Assembly (NCBI RefSeq): GCF_964020175.1
Contig: NZ_OZ026541.1
Location: 682,001 to 746,000 of the forward strand
Direction: 5' to 3'
From: Candidatus Mesenet endosymbiont of Phosphuga atrata
GTDB taxonomy: Bacteria; Pseudomonadota; Alphaproteobacteria; Rickettsiales; Anaplasmataceae
DNA: 64,000 nucleotides
Of this stretch, positions 11,101 to 18,567 are shown piece by piece. The translations under genes were made by a program, and so were the position numbers. The stretch's first letter is position 1. Every line of letters starts with the position of its first letter. The notes beneath the pieces were generated by a model. It was not told the DNA's origin, did not search any database, and saw only the letters and a list, made by a program, of their open reading frames with translations.

Positions 11101-11218
11101 AAGTAATCGCATGGCAAACGAAGATCCGTTATCAAAAAACTCAGGTAGGGACAATAAAGAAACACAAAGTGGTAACGAGTCAGATGAAGTATCAAGTGAT
11201 AGAGAATCTAGTGAGTAA
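8186..11218 (+). CDS. virB6: VirB6-like type IV secretion protein, third copy, lipoprotein signal
   Basis: This 1010-residue protein starts MIKKLLLLFCCIITSCGI, again a lipoprotein-type signal (TSC, cysteine at residue 16). A long soluble part reaches about residue 590. The VirB6 membrane core then lies at about residues 594-870, with the family-like segments FSPNSWEFFSTHF and LFQKTKQLFDGW. The last 100 residues are charged and low in complexity. It begins two bases after the stop of the second copy. The region between the signal and the core resembles the second copy in cysteine spacing and in a G-Y-Y/H-V-type beta segment. Confidence 0.9.
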   Translation: MIKKLLLLFCCIITSCGINCIEPWSGVSSSSIEIEVPPKVKRGSAASYYWVDSGESISADQTLKMTVSGAINLCPKDSSNPKNVIVPAVFCSDGAIPEYSDSNDGADPKKICKSHGGWFSSKGRYVDTGLSVNPGDILNFSLIPRKITINDCKKLPPGVIIDGPNVYYRDKDGKEPVSSVDVCRSGGNYYMKGDDGRIYEARDEKGNSIGSMKFESLQGREFDVLVGDGFTPYDNKVHLSTDNFKNPNRGKGYSIWEKGALLDLRNVKPDLNNNICKKYGRIQKLDSVAEKFSAYDLNCFCSNICYNQGPWASDSGISSDKNCISSIRHKFKGNGKCSLNTEDLDLNEYNFTTSWAELLIARIDQSKSEEWNINARQCLPEGTGQCINYNRSLSDFKKLSLQLNHNYVVGNVEKNSPLMLGIADTSKNEYDNNIGGYYVKVQRTCPLADGKKLYMYISDTSPTMLPGESGTFPICESDNCSGVYEINTDNNPKTGKIYFGIDTRGVQDEQFIDVSQEFVSANKYVINVFRTKWNPIFSNFFISIRDAILNVLYGAPASTGNRDISSAINSSQGGTIRQIYNNYSTSKPFWDGVRALFVLYIAFSAIGYVLGLIQLSKFDLSIRILKIAFVIMIFSPNSWEFFSTHFFALFTQGVNQLITAFSGYLEADDSFRFLDPTVGVLLAGDTWLRFLSLFFAGPIGWLVFLMIMWGSFSFFACILEAMLMYFMMIISTSFLLSLSPVFFTFILFQKTKQLFDGWIKLLLNFSIQPIILFAALAFLNQALLSILYTITNFTACPRCIGEFKIYKDEEGSICLFEVLLPGGFSNDLSFTERMRENERGNSLDFFGLPFSITAVLLYLIIANAMRGFARVAESIALSISGTLSNMIGHRGAAVDNASQALLSLVGLDRDTKQIINSVRNRPTISQRPVRFEGSDANVSPRYQSENLNESSEPTENLEPKNRATEADIKRNRSNRMANEDPLSKNSGRDNKETQSGNESDEVSSDRESSE

Positions 11219-11222
11219 CAAG

Positions 11223-14200
11223 ATGAAAGAATACTTAAACTGCACAGTTAAGTTTATGAATAATAGTTGTTTCTCTTTTCTATTAAAAATATTGCTCATT
11301 TTAGTTTTGTTACTAGAAGTTGGTTGTGAACCAATTTCACCCTTTCCAAGGTGTATTTCTGCTGATAATTTTGGTCTTGAAGCAGTAACTACGTCTGCTT
11401 ATTATCCTAAAGATAGTGAAGCATTTAAAGCTAAAGATGGAGAAAATACTGCTGTATTTTCTCCCAATCAAGTTGTTAGATGGGTTGATACGGGTTTAGT
11501 TACCAATGGTGAGCCTATAAAGGTCAGAACTAATGGCATGTGGACTTCTTGGGCAAAATCAAACAAACAATATACTTCAGCTGCAGGAATTATAACGTTA
11601 TCAGATACTGAAAATGGTAAAGATAAATCTATTTATCAATCTATCATTCCTTTAGATAGAATTTGTGGACCTTATTCCATAAAAGATTCAATTATACCTG
11701 GATGTCCTGGCAACAAATGCCAATATATCGATGAAGGTCTTAAAGATGATGTTAAAAAAGGTGCTTATGGTGCACCATGTTGGTTCAGAAATGGTTATGG
11801 TGCATATTTGTTATTAAAACGTGATGGCGATCCAGATCCAAATGATAATGTAGACATTATGCGTTCTCCTAGGTCTCCGGTAGTGCATTTAGGATATAAA
11901 TCAGCTGATGAAGGTGGATCAGGTGCTTTTTCTTCTATTGAACACCCTATTAAAGATGCTTCGTGCCAAAATGTAGAGTTACAACCGGGGTGGAAAGTAT
12001 ATATTAAGATATTAGATCGCTACTATTGGGATAATGCTGGAGGGTATGCTTTTGAATTTATAAGTGGAGTAAGACAAGAACGTGGGCTAATGATATTTGA
12101 AACCATTCGTAAAAAAGTCAAAGAGACTTTAATTACTCAAGGTGGTGAAGCAATATTCAAACGTATAGTAGAGAATGACTCGTATAAAAGTCTTGTGCAC
12201 TCACTCTTGGTCTTATTTTTGATGATTTCAGCATTACTTTATATCTTAGGTATGATACAGCAACCAATGCCTGATTTTTTAGTTAGGGTTCTTAAGATAT
12301 CACTGGTTTTAATGTTAATCTCACCTAATAGCTGGCAATTTTTTTATGATAATTTCCTGTCACTATTTATCAATGGTACTGATGCAATAATTGGCATGAT
12401 AAACGGTCACTCTGGAATGCGCAGTTACAATCAAGATTCACCATTTGCTTTTTTAGATTACATGATACGAGATAAGATATTTTCTTCTATAGTGTGGAAT
12501 ATCAAGATGAGAGCGCTTATCATAAGCGAATTTGCTGGAATATTTGGTGTTCTTTTTATTATCGTTATCGTTCTCATATATGTTTTCTTATGTATATATG
12601 CGTTCGCTATATATCTTGCCGGGCTAATTGGAATATCGTTACTCATAGCACTCATGCCGATATTTTTTGTTGGTATCTTATTTTCAAAACTGAAATCGCT
12701 GTTTGATGGTTGGCTAACACAATGTATAAGCTTTTCTCTACAATCGATTATGATCTTTACTTTGCTTTCACTATTTGGTGCTCTTATAATGAACACCTAT
12801 TATAGGTTGCTTGGGTTTACTGTCTGCTATAATAAGTGGATGGAAGTAAAACTACCTCCTATTCTTGAGAAAAGTTTTTATGACTGGACCCCAGGGCAAA
12901 AGTACGTACCAAAAGTTATTAATATCTTTGGTAAATCTAACGCTTGTGACAGTTTAAACTGTTCATACGATAGTGTATCTAGGTTTACATTTACTGGCGG
13001 CGGAGCAGTAATTCCTGTACCACCTGAATATACAGAGAAGGATTTTCGTTACATAGATTATCCTTATTTCGATCCAGATACAACTGGTAGTAAGAATCCA
13101 GATGGTGTTTCAGTAAAAGAGAACTCAAAATTCACTGAACTTGCAAATCTGCTAAACTCGCTTATGGCACTTCCTACAGTAAATGGTGATGCAATAGCAA
13201 GACTTGTTGAGGATATAAAAAGCGAAATCAAAAGACTTGGTTTAGGTAACAGTTCACAATTTTCTCAGATTGAATATTCACAAAATAATAATATTCCAGA
13301 CAATTACGAACAACTTCAAAATGGTGTTAAAAACGCATTAATATTACTCATTGGCTCAGATAAGACTGACCCTACTCCTAAAGAAGAGTTAGAGCAACAA
13401 TATGATTACTCAATAATTAAGAAAATAAGAAAGGGTTATTTAATAATATGGGAAGAACTGCTTATACTGCTTTTATTAGCGTTTTTAATATCCCTAATGC
13501 GTTCATTTGTAACCAATGTAGGTTCATCACTTGGCGGTGGTTCTCCTATGTCAACTATGCTTTCTGGGATATGGGATGGATTCTTCCATCCTTACAGTGG
13601 CGGTGTTGGTGGTAAGATAGGGCAATTTTTCTCTGAGTTGAAACATAGTTTTTGGCAAGACAAGATTGGTGGTGGTATTGAAAAAATAGGTGATGCGGTT
13701 GCAAACACAGTCAAGAGAACACCAATTTTGGGCACAGCAGTAAAATTCACATCTGAGGTGACAGATGCAATAACTATGCCAGATTCTGCTGAATTTAAAT
13801 TTCAAAAGAAATTTAATAAGCAGATTAAAAAGCTTACTTACTATCGAGCTGTAGTTGGTTCACATCTGAGTTATTCTGGATTTGATGCTCTTAAACATCT
13901 TGGCAAGTATACTGTAGATAAAATATCTGGCGAAAAAGAAACCGAGTTGTGGAAAGATGTAAAGTTACAGCATAATCACTTTATGCAAAAACTCCGTGAG
14001 GAAATACTTGGTCCTGAAAAAGACAAATTATCTCCTTATTTACCACCAAAGGATCCAGAAAATGAGGAGTCACCTTTTCCAAGGGGTAGGCTTGCTAATA
14101 TCTCAGGTCTTGATGATGAAAATGTTGACAGGGATATTGATAACGATGTTGAGCGTCCAATTACAAGTGATGAAGATATTGGTCATGATGTAGAACAACT

Positions 14201-15053
14201 TCAAGACTTTAATCAACATGCAGTACATTTAGATGAAGATAGAGATTTAAAGTTGGAAGAAGGTATAGATAATGAACCCCATGTGGATATGCGTCAATTA
14301 CTAGATGAACTAAACAATTCAAGGCTGGAGCTACGTACAGGAGATAGTGATTATCCTGATTATACCTCAGAAGAAATAAGTCGTGGTACTACTTCTGATA
14401 TAGCTATCAACGAAACTACACTTTCAGATGGAGATTATCAGAAAGGATTAGAAACTGAGCAAGATAATGAGAATCTATCGCCTCAAAAAGAAACAGAAGT
14501 GCCAAGAGATAATAGCCAATTTCAAACTAATGAAGATGAAAATTTAGAAGGACCAGAGGAAAGCTATTTGGATAAAGAAGAGATTCAATCTGTCACTCAA
14601 GATCGTGAAACTCCACAAGAAGAAAATAGTGATGTAGATTTGTCATCTCAAGAAGAGACAGGAGTATCAAGAGACGATGATCAACCCCAAACTAGTGCCT
14701 ATAGGGAAAATCTGGAAGAATCAAGATGTTTAGACGAAGGAGAAGTTAAATCTGTCATTCAAGACTACGACAGCCCACAGAAAGAAAATTTTGAAATTTC
14801 AGAAGATATATCACAAGCGAATGATCAATCATCAACTGCAGAGGATTGTATTAATTCAGAGCAATTGAGTGTAGATGACAAATTGGAAAACAATGAAGAA
14901 GGAGCTCAAAAATTATTACAAAATAATGATCAAACGATAATTAATGAAAAAAGTAGCAGTGGGCAAAAGAAAGGTATCACTACAAAAGAAAAGCTCGATG
15001 AGTTAAAGGAAGGTCAAAATAAGAGAAAAGAGATTGAGGCTAGGATAAAATAG
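11223..15053 (+). CDS. virB6: VirB6-like type IV secretion protein, fourth copy, with long acidic tail
   Basis: I chose the ATG at 11223, four bases after the upstream stop. A GTG at 11169 would overlap the previous gene by 50 bases and add 18 residues before the signal. From 11223 the protein has 1276 residues. A signal with LLEVGC near residue 35 suggests a lipoprotein. The VirB6 core covers about residues 325-530, with a last strong helix near 745-760. From about residue 940 the protein is acidic, low in complexity and partly repetitive (see the repeat entry). Such tails are known in Wolbachia VirB6 paralogues and may face outside the core pore. An ATG at 11256 is another possible start. 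Confidence 0.9.
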   Translation: MKEYLNCTVKFMNNSCFSFLLKILLILVLLLEVGCEPISPFPRCISADNFGLEAVTTSAYYPKDSEAFKAKDGENTAVFSPNQVVRWVDTGLVTNGEPIKVRTNGMWTSWAKSNKQYTSAAGIITLSDTENGKDKSIYQSIIPLDRICGPYSIKDSIIPGCPGNKCQYIDEGLKDDVKKGAYGAPCWFRNGYGAYLLLKRDGDPDPNDNVDIMRSPRSPVVHLGYKSADEGGSGAFSSIEHPIKDASCQNVELQPGWKVYIKILDRYYWDNAGGYAFEFISGVRQERGLMIFETIRKKVKETLITQGGEAIFKRIVENDSYKSLVHSLLVLFLMISALLYILGMIQQPMPDFLVRVLKISLVLMLISPNSWQFFYDNFLSLFINGTDAIIGMINGHSGMRSYNQDSPFAFLDYMIRDKIFSSIVWNIKMRALIISEFAGIFGVLFIIVIVLIYVFLCIYAFAIYLAGLIGISLLIALMPIFFVGILFSKLKSLFDGWLTQCISFSLQSIMIFTLLSLFGALIMNTYYRLLGFTVCYNKWMEVKLPPILEKSFYDWTPGQKYVPKVINIFGKSNACDSLNCSYDSVSRFTFTGGGAVIPVPPEYTEKDFRYIDYPYFDPDTTGSKNPDGVSVKENSKFTELANLLNSLMALPTVNGDAIARLVEDIKSEIKRLGLGNSSQFSQIEYSQNNNIPDNYEQLQNGVKNALILLIGSDKTDPTPKEELEQQYDYSIIKKIRKGYLIIWEELLILLLLAFLISLMRSFVTNVGSSLGGGSPMSTMLSGIWDGFFHPYSGGVGGKIGQFFSELKHSFWQDKIGGGIEKIGDAVANTVKRTPILGTAVKFTSEVTDAITMPDSAEFKFQKKFNKQIKKLTYYRAVVGSHLSYSGFDALKHLGKYTVDKISGEKETELWKDVKLQHNHFMQKLREEILGPEKDKLSPYLPPKDPENEESPFPRGRLANISGLDDENVDRDIDNDVERPITSDEDIGHDVEQLQDFNQHAVHLDEDRDLKLEEGIDNEPHVDMRQLLDELNNSRLELRTGDSDYPDYTSEEISRGTTSDIAINETTLSDGDYQKGLETEQDNENLSPQKETEVPRDNSQFQTNEDENLEGPEESYLDKEEIQSVTQDRETPQEENSDVDLSSQEETGVSRDDDQPQTSAYRENLEESRCLDEGEVKSVIQDYDSPQKENFEISEDISQANDQSSTAEDCINSEQLSVDDKLENNEEGAQKLLQNNDQTIINEKSSSGQKKGITTKEKLDELKEGQNKRKEIEARIK
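14477..14850 (+). repeat. Degenerate tandem repeat in the tail of the fourth VirB6
   Basis: Two units of about 54 residues can be aligned by eye. The first starts LSPQKETEVPRDNSQFQT near 14477 and the second LSSQEETGVSRDDDQPQT near 14639. Each is followed by an L-[DE]-[EK]-x-E-[IV]-x-SV-x-QD segment. A shorter third unit starts near 14780 (DSPQKENFEISEDISQ). The repeats are in frame and acidic. Copy-number change here would alter tail length without disrupting the protein. Confidence 0.6.
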
Positions 15054-15158
15054 AACAGATAAAAAAGCAGCAGGACGATAATAGGGGTGAAAGTTAATAA
15101 AAGCAGTATTTAATAATAGATTGTATTTGAAATCATCTAACAAAAAACTAAGTTGAAA

Positions 15159-15926
15159 TATAATCTTTCCTAAACTGAATGATAAACCTCAATAATAGAG
15201 TTACCAACAAGAAGAAGAAATGTTGATGCATTAGAGGTAACTTTTGATGGTATGCGAGCAATGTTCAATGGGGTTCAAATCAGGAGAATATGGAGGAAGA
15301 TAGAGTAAATTGCCTTTTCAATTAATTCTCTTGTTTTAGCGATTTTATTGCATTATCGATAACTACAGTTGTATTAACAGGCAGCTCCGGTAGTGTTCTA
15401 ACCATGTATTAAATACTTCTTTATCACAACCTTCAGTAAAGGTCAGAGGTGCAACAAATCTTCTTCCATCCTATTATGTTCTCGTCTTTTGCCAGTGCAT
15501 GTATTTTCTCTCCTCTTGTCCATATTCTCTATATAATCTTTCATCTATATATACGATTGGTCTATTTTGGCAATTTTTTCGATAAATCTTTTTCATCTCT
15601 TGATAAATTTTTTTTAATGTGATTTTTAGCTGTTGTACCAAATTGCGCTTATTCCGAACCAATTTCATCTCTGCCAGCTGGATGCTTTTTTACATATTCT
15701 TCTAGGGGTCTATTTTTCGATGAAATTACCATTTTTTGCTGGTTTTAACCAACAGCTTTCTTTTTTAGCCATCTGTATAGTATTGCTATTCCAACAGCTC
15801 CACAACCTCAGCCTTTGATTCCCCTTTTTTAACTAAAGATAATCTCTTAAATCTACACTGTATGCCATTTTCCCTCTTCTAAAATTGTTCATTATACCTT
15901 TATCATTTACTTTGGAAAGTACTATA
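15159..15926 (-). mobile_element. IS630-family element, degenerate copy 1
   Basis: On the minus strand the element starts with TATAGTACTTTCC at 15926 and ends with GGAAAGATTATA at 15159, giving imperfect terminal inverted repeats with TA at both ends, as expected for IS630. The transposase start MAYSVDLRDYL and later pieces (IVYIDE with the first DDE aspartate, DGRRFVAPLTF, YLPPYSPDLNPIEH) are recognisable but fall in different frames. No functional transposase can be made. The ankyrin pseudogene lies immediately upstream on the same strand. Confidence 0.85.
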
Positions 15927-16382
15927 CATAAATGAAGTATATTCTTTTTACATTTATCTTCAATAAACGGGTTTGCATTAAATTCCTCAATTAGTTTAAG
16001 ACAAATATTAGTCTCACCATTTGCGCAACACCACATTAAGGCAAAAAGAATTTTCTACTTTATCAATATTGAAGTTTTTACTATTTGATAAACATTGTAG
16101 TATATCATTGAGTTCTTTGTTTCAAGCACGACTCACATGCATACATATTAACATAAATAGTGTTAAACCTGAACCATTAGTCAACAAAGAGTTAGCATCA
16201 TTTATCTTATTTAATTCAAAAAATTCTTTTATATCCTTTAAGGTAACGTTCCAATAATTAACATCAAAATAAGTTCCACTAACATCATCATGTACTATTT
16301 TAAAGCTGGACTTCCCTTTTTTCATTCTTTCAATTGCAAGGTATTCTTCAGAATCTTGAAAATTTATGTTTTTAGTGGGCAT
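15927..16382 (-). pseudogene. Ankyrin-type protein, 5' fragment, truncated by IS630
   Basis: On the minus strand the frame starts MPTKNINFQDSEEYL at 16382 with AGGAAA upstream. It runs to an in-frame TGA at about 16120 after MHVSRA. The same frame continues NKELNDILQCLSNSKNF. It then shifts by one base in a T run near 16050 into ALMWCCANGETNIC and KNILHLCIVL, an ankyrin-like segment, before it hits the IS630 end at 15926. The gene therefore has a stop, a frameshift and an insertion. Whatever lay beyond the insertion is not found on the other side of the IS. Confidence 0.75.
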
Positions 16383-16690
16383 TTTATTTTCCTAGACACT
16401 CTTAATTTACATCAACATGCTAATCTATGGTAATTATCTAAACATTGAAAACTTGGCCTTATAATAAAATTTGCAGGAAATGGAGCTTTTGAGACTTGCT
16501 TAAATTTCTGTGATAACTTCAGCCTTGCATTTTCAGTGATTTAGTATTGGTACAGTTTATTCCCACATCCCCCTCTAATCACTTAGTATATTAATTTAAT
16601 TATTTTATTAAAACATAATTTATTGTTCAATAACTCAGCTTGTAAGAAAAAGAATAGGATGTAGAAAAAGTAACGAAAAAATAATTTATA
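16383..16690. other. Intergenic region with a short unassigned frame
   Basis: No complete gene is present. On the minus strand a coherent 42-codon frame without start (about 16548-16420) reads LKLSQKFKQVSKAPFPANF and ends LDNYHRLAC before a stop. It looks like the end of a longer protein, but I cannot name it. Upstream of it the minus strand has GAGGGGGATG at about 16570, similar to the GGGGGA leaders of nearby accessory genes. It is probably a relic. Confidence 0.35.
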
Positions 16691-18229
16691 TTATCCTCCA
16701 ACTTGTGGGCCACTTACCTCAATATTCATATTTGAAGATATTACTATTTTTTCCAATTGAGTTGTTATCTCCTCTTGATGTTGAGCCTCTACATGACTAT
16801 TAGCATTTTTATTGATAGATTTACTACTTACCTTTTTTTCAGATTTAGTATTAACTTCATCGATATTTCTTTCAGCTAATTTTTCAACTAGATCTTCAAA
16901 ACACTTTTTAACAAGAGGCATCATAATTAGAACTAATAATTTACGTGGATCATAGCATTTTAATAAGTCGGTTTCTCTTTTTACTCTATGTTTTGGATCC
17001 TCTTCAAGCAAGTTTGTTATCTGTTTTTCAGCATATATCTCACAGCTTTTAGAGAATATAGGTATTAACACTTCAGTAATAAGTAAAGTCGATAATGATA
17101 GAACACCAAATATCACTATACCAACGTCAAAACCATTAGAGACAAAAAAACTTCTTGCTAGTAAATAAGCAAAAAAAACTGGCATAGGATAAAAAACAAA
17201 AAACTTATAGCATAACATAATACAATTCTTTCTCATGATATAGCTATCAGTAGAAATGTAATGATCTGCATATTTTTCATTTACATAATGCTTATCTATC
17301 AAAGCTAATATCGATCCACCCACATAAGCTGAGAGGAATAATGATAAAAGTAAATATTGTATAGTACTACTGCTAGTAGTTAGCCAAGCAGGAGGTTTAA
17401 TACAATATATCATCTCAGCTAAGACAAGAAGAAATAAAATACATATTTTTGCTTTTGAGGCATTAGAAAGTAGGTGATTTTTACGCTCTAAAAACTTTGG
17501 TATTAGTACAGCCTTATCTTCTCTAATCAAACTTTGTTTTCTTAGTAATGGAAAGATGTATTTCAGTAAAGACATGCTAGGTGTTAACAAAAGCTTCTCT
17601 AAATATGCAAAAGCGAAACTACGACTATAAGACACTCCTGGCCTTGAATCTTTTACTCTACCTATTAATGAAAAATCTGTAGCATATTCTCTATAATATT
17701 TATCATCTTTTTTAAACGTCCAATTTTGTTCATGTGATCTAACATTTTCTATTAACTTTTCAAAGTATTCATACTGATTATGAGATGAAATATCCTTCTT
17801 TTTTAGCGTAAGATACAATTGTTCAAAGCTTTTTCCTACTACTTCTTCTTGAGTAATATTAAATTTTTCAAATAACTTTCTTCTATAATGAAATTCTTCT
17901 GCAGTTAAGTGACCATTACTTTCAGCATTAATATCAATTTTAACGCAAGGATTGCCTAACTCTAAGGGTTCAATATATTTTTTAAGTTCTTGATAAGATT
18001 TATGGATTTGATTAAATCTATCTGTACTTCCACCTTTATCAGGATGGGCCACTAGTATTAATTTTTTATGCTGTTTTTTAAGAAATTGACTAAGCTCTTG
18101 ATAATCCTTATCAACTACTTTATCACTTGCTACTTCTAATATACGGAATAAATCAATACCATTATTAAATTCTTGCTGAGTAAGAGTAAAATGGTTAGCT
18201 ATAATTTCCCCCTGCCAAAATATAAGCAT
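16691..18229 (-). CDS. J-domain (DnaJ-like) membrane protein
   Basis: This 512-residue protein (from the ATG at 18229) has an N-terminal J domain with the HPD motif at residues 62-64 (LILVAHPDKGGS), so it should stimulate a DnaK/Hsp70 ATPase. Residues 107-146 (HLTAEEFHYRRKLFEKFNIT onward) repeat the first helices of the J domain without HPD. About four membrane segments follow between residues 265 and 420, then a charged tail. It lacks the G/F and zinc-finger regions of true DnaJ, so it is a type III J protein. The start is uncertain: the GGGGGA leader seen before neighbouring genes lies inside this frame and points to an ATA at 18200-18202 (residue 10). A smaller paralogue lies at 42517-43440. 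Confidence 0.75.
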   Translation of the reverse strand: MLIFWQGEIIANHFTLTQQEFNNGIDLFRILEVASDKVVDKDYQELSQFLKKQHKKLILVAHPDKGGSTDRFNQIHKSYQELKKYIEPLELGNPCVKIDINAESNGHLTAEEFHYRRKLFEKFNITQEEVVGKSFEQLYLTLKKKDISSHNQYEYFEKLIENVRSHEQNWTFKKDDKYYREYATDFSLIGRVKDSRPGVSYSRSFAFAYLEKLLLTPSMSLLKYIFPLLRKQSLIREDKAVLIPKFLERKNHLLSNASKAKICILFLLVLAEMIYCIKPPAWLTTSSSTIQYLLLSLFLSAYVGGSILALIDKHYVNEKYADHYISTDSYIMRKNCIMLCYKFFVFYPMPVFFAYLLARSFFVSNGFDVGIVIFGVLSLSTLLITEVLIPIFSKSCEIYAEKQITNLLEEDPKHRVKRETDLLKCYDPRKLLVLIMMPLVKKCFEDLVEKLAERNIDEVNTKSEKKVSSKSINKNANSHVEAQHQEEITTQLEKIVISSNMNIEVSGPQVGG

Positions 18230-18567
18230 TAATGATAAATTAAGTATGTTTCTTATGCAAAGATAAAGTTATGTTCAATCAGTTATCTAAGGAGAGAAAG
18301 TTGCCTTCAAAGTCGAACTTGATAATTCCCCGTCACCTAGCTTCTTTCTGATTTGATTGAGTGGGTTTGATTTCAAAATACTCATATCAGAGGCAAGGGT
18401 GCCACTCAATATATATATCGCTATGGATTACAAAATCCTGCTAGATTGTTTACAGGGTTTTAGAGAGCCTAAATGACTTGCTTTGTCTCGTAGTTGGAAG
18501 TGCAAGCTGAATCAAGCGTTGATGTTAATTTTATAGCATGTTATAATAATTTTTTAGGGGGAATTAC
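18230..18567. other. Divergent intergenic region between the J-domain and OTU genes
   Basis: These 338 bases hold no gene that I can support. The right end carries a good promoter for the OTU gene (separate entry). The middle part (about 18300-18480) has higher GC than its surroundings and no coherent frame, and may be residue of an older element. Confidence 0.5.
18519..18547 (+). promoter_or_regulatory. Sigma70-type promoter for the OTU gene
   Basis: TTGATG at 18519-18524 and TATAAT at 18542-18547 are separated by exactly 17 bases. The distance from the -10 box to the ATG at 18568 is only 20 bases. It includes TAGGGGGAATTAC, which would act as the ribosome binding region. The leader would thus be very short. 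Confidence 0.6.

Noticed and set aside
11169-11222. GTG start at 11169 for the fourth VirB6
   Set aside because: It would overlap the previous gene by 50 bases and put 18 polar residues before the signal; the ATG at 11223 fits the operon spacing better.
15474-15818. Small ORFs of 60-65 codons on both strands
   Set aside because: They lie in the IS630 relic and are frame fragments or shadows of its transposase.
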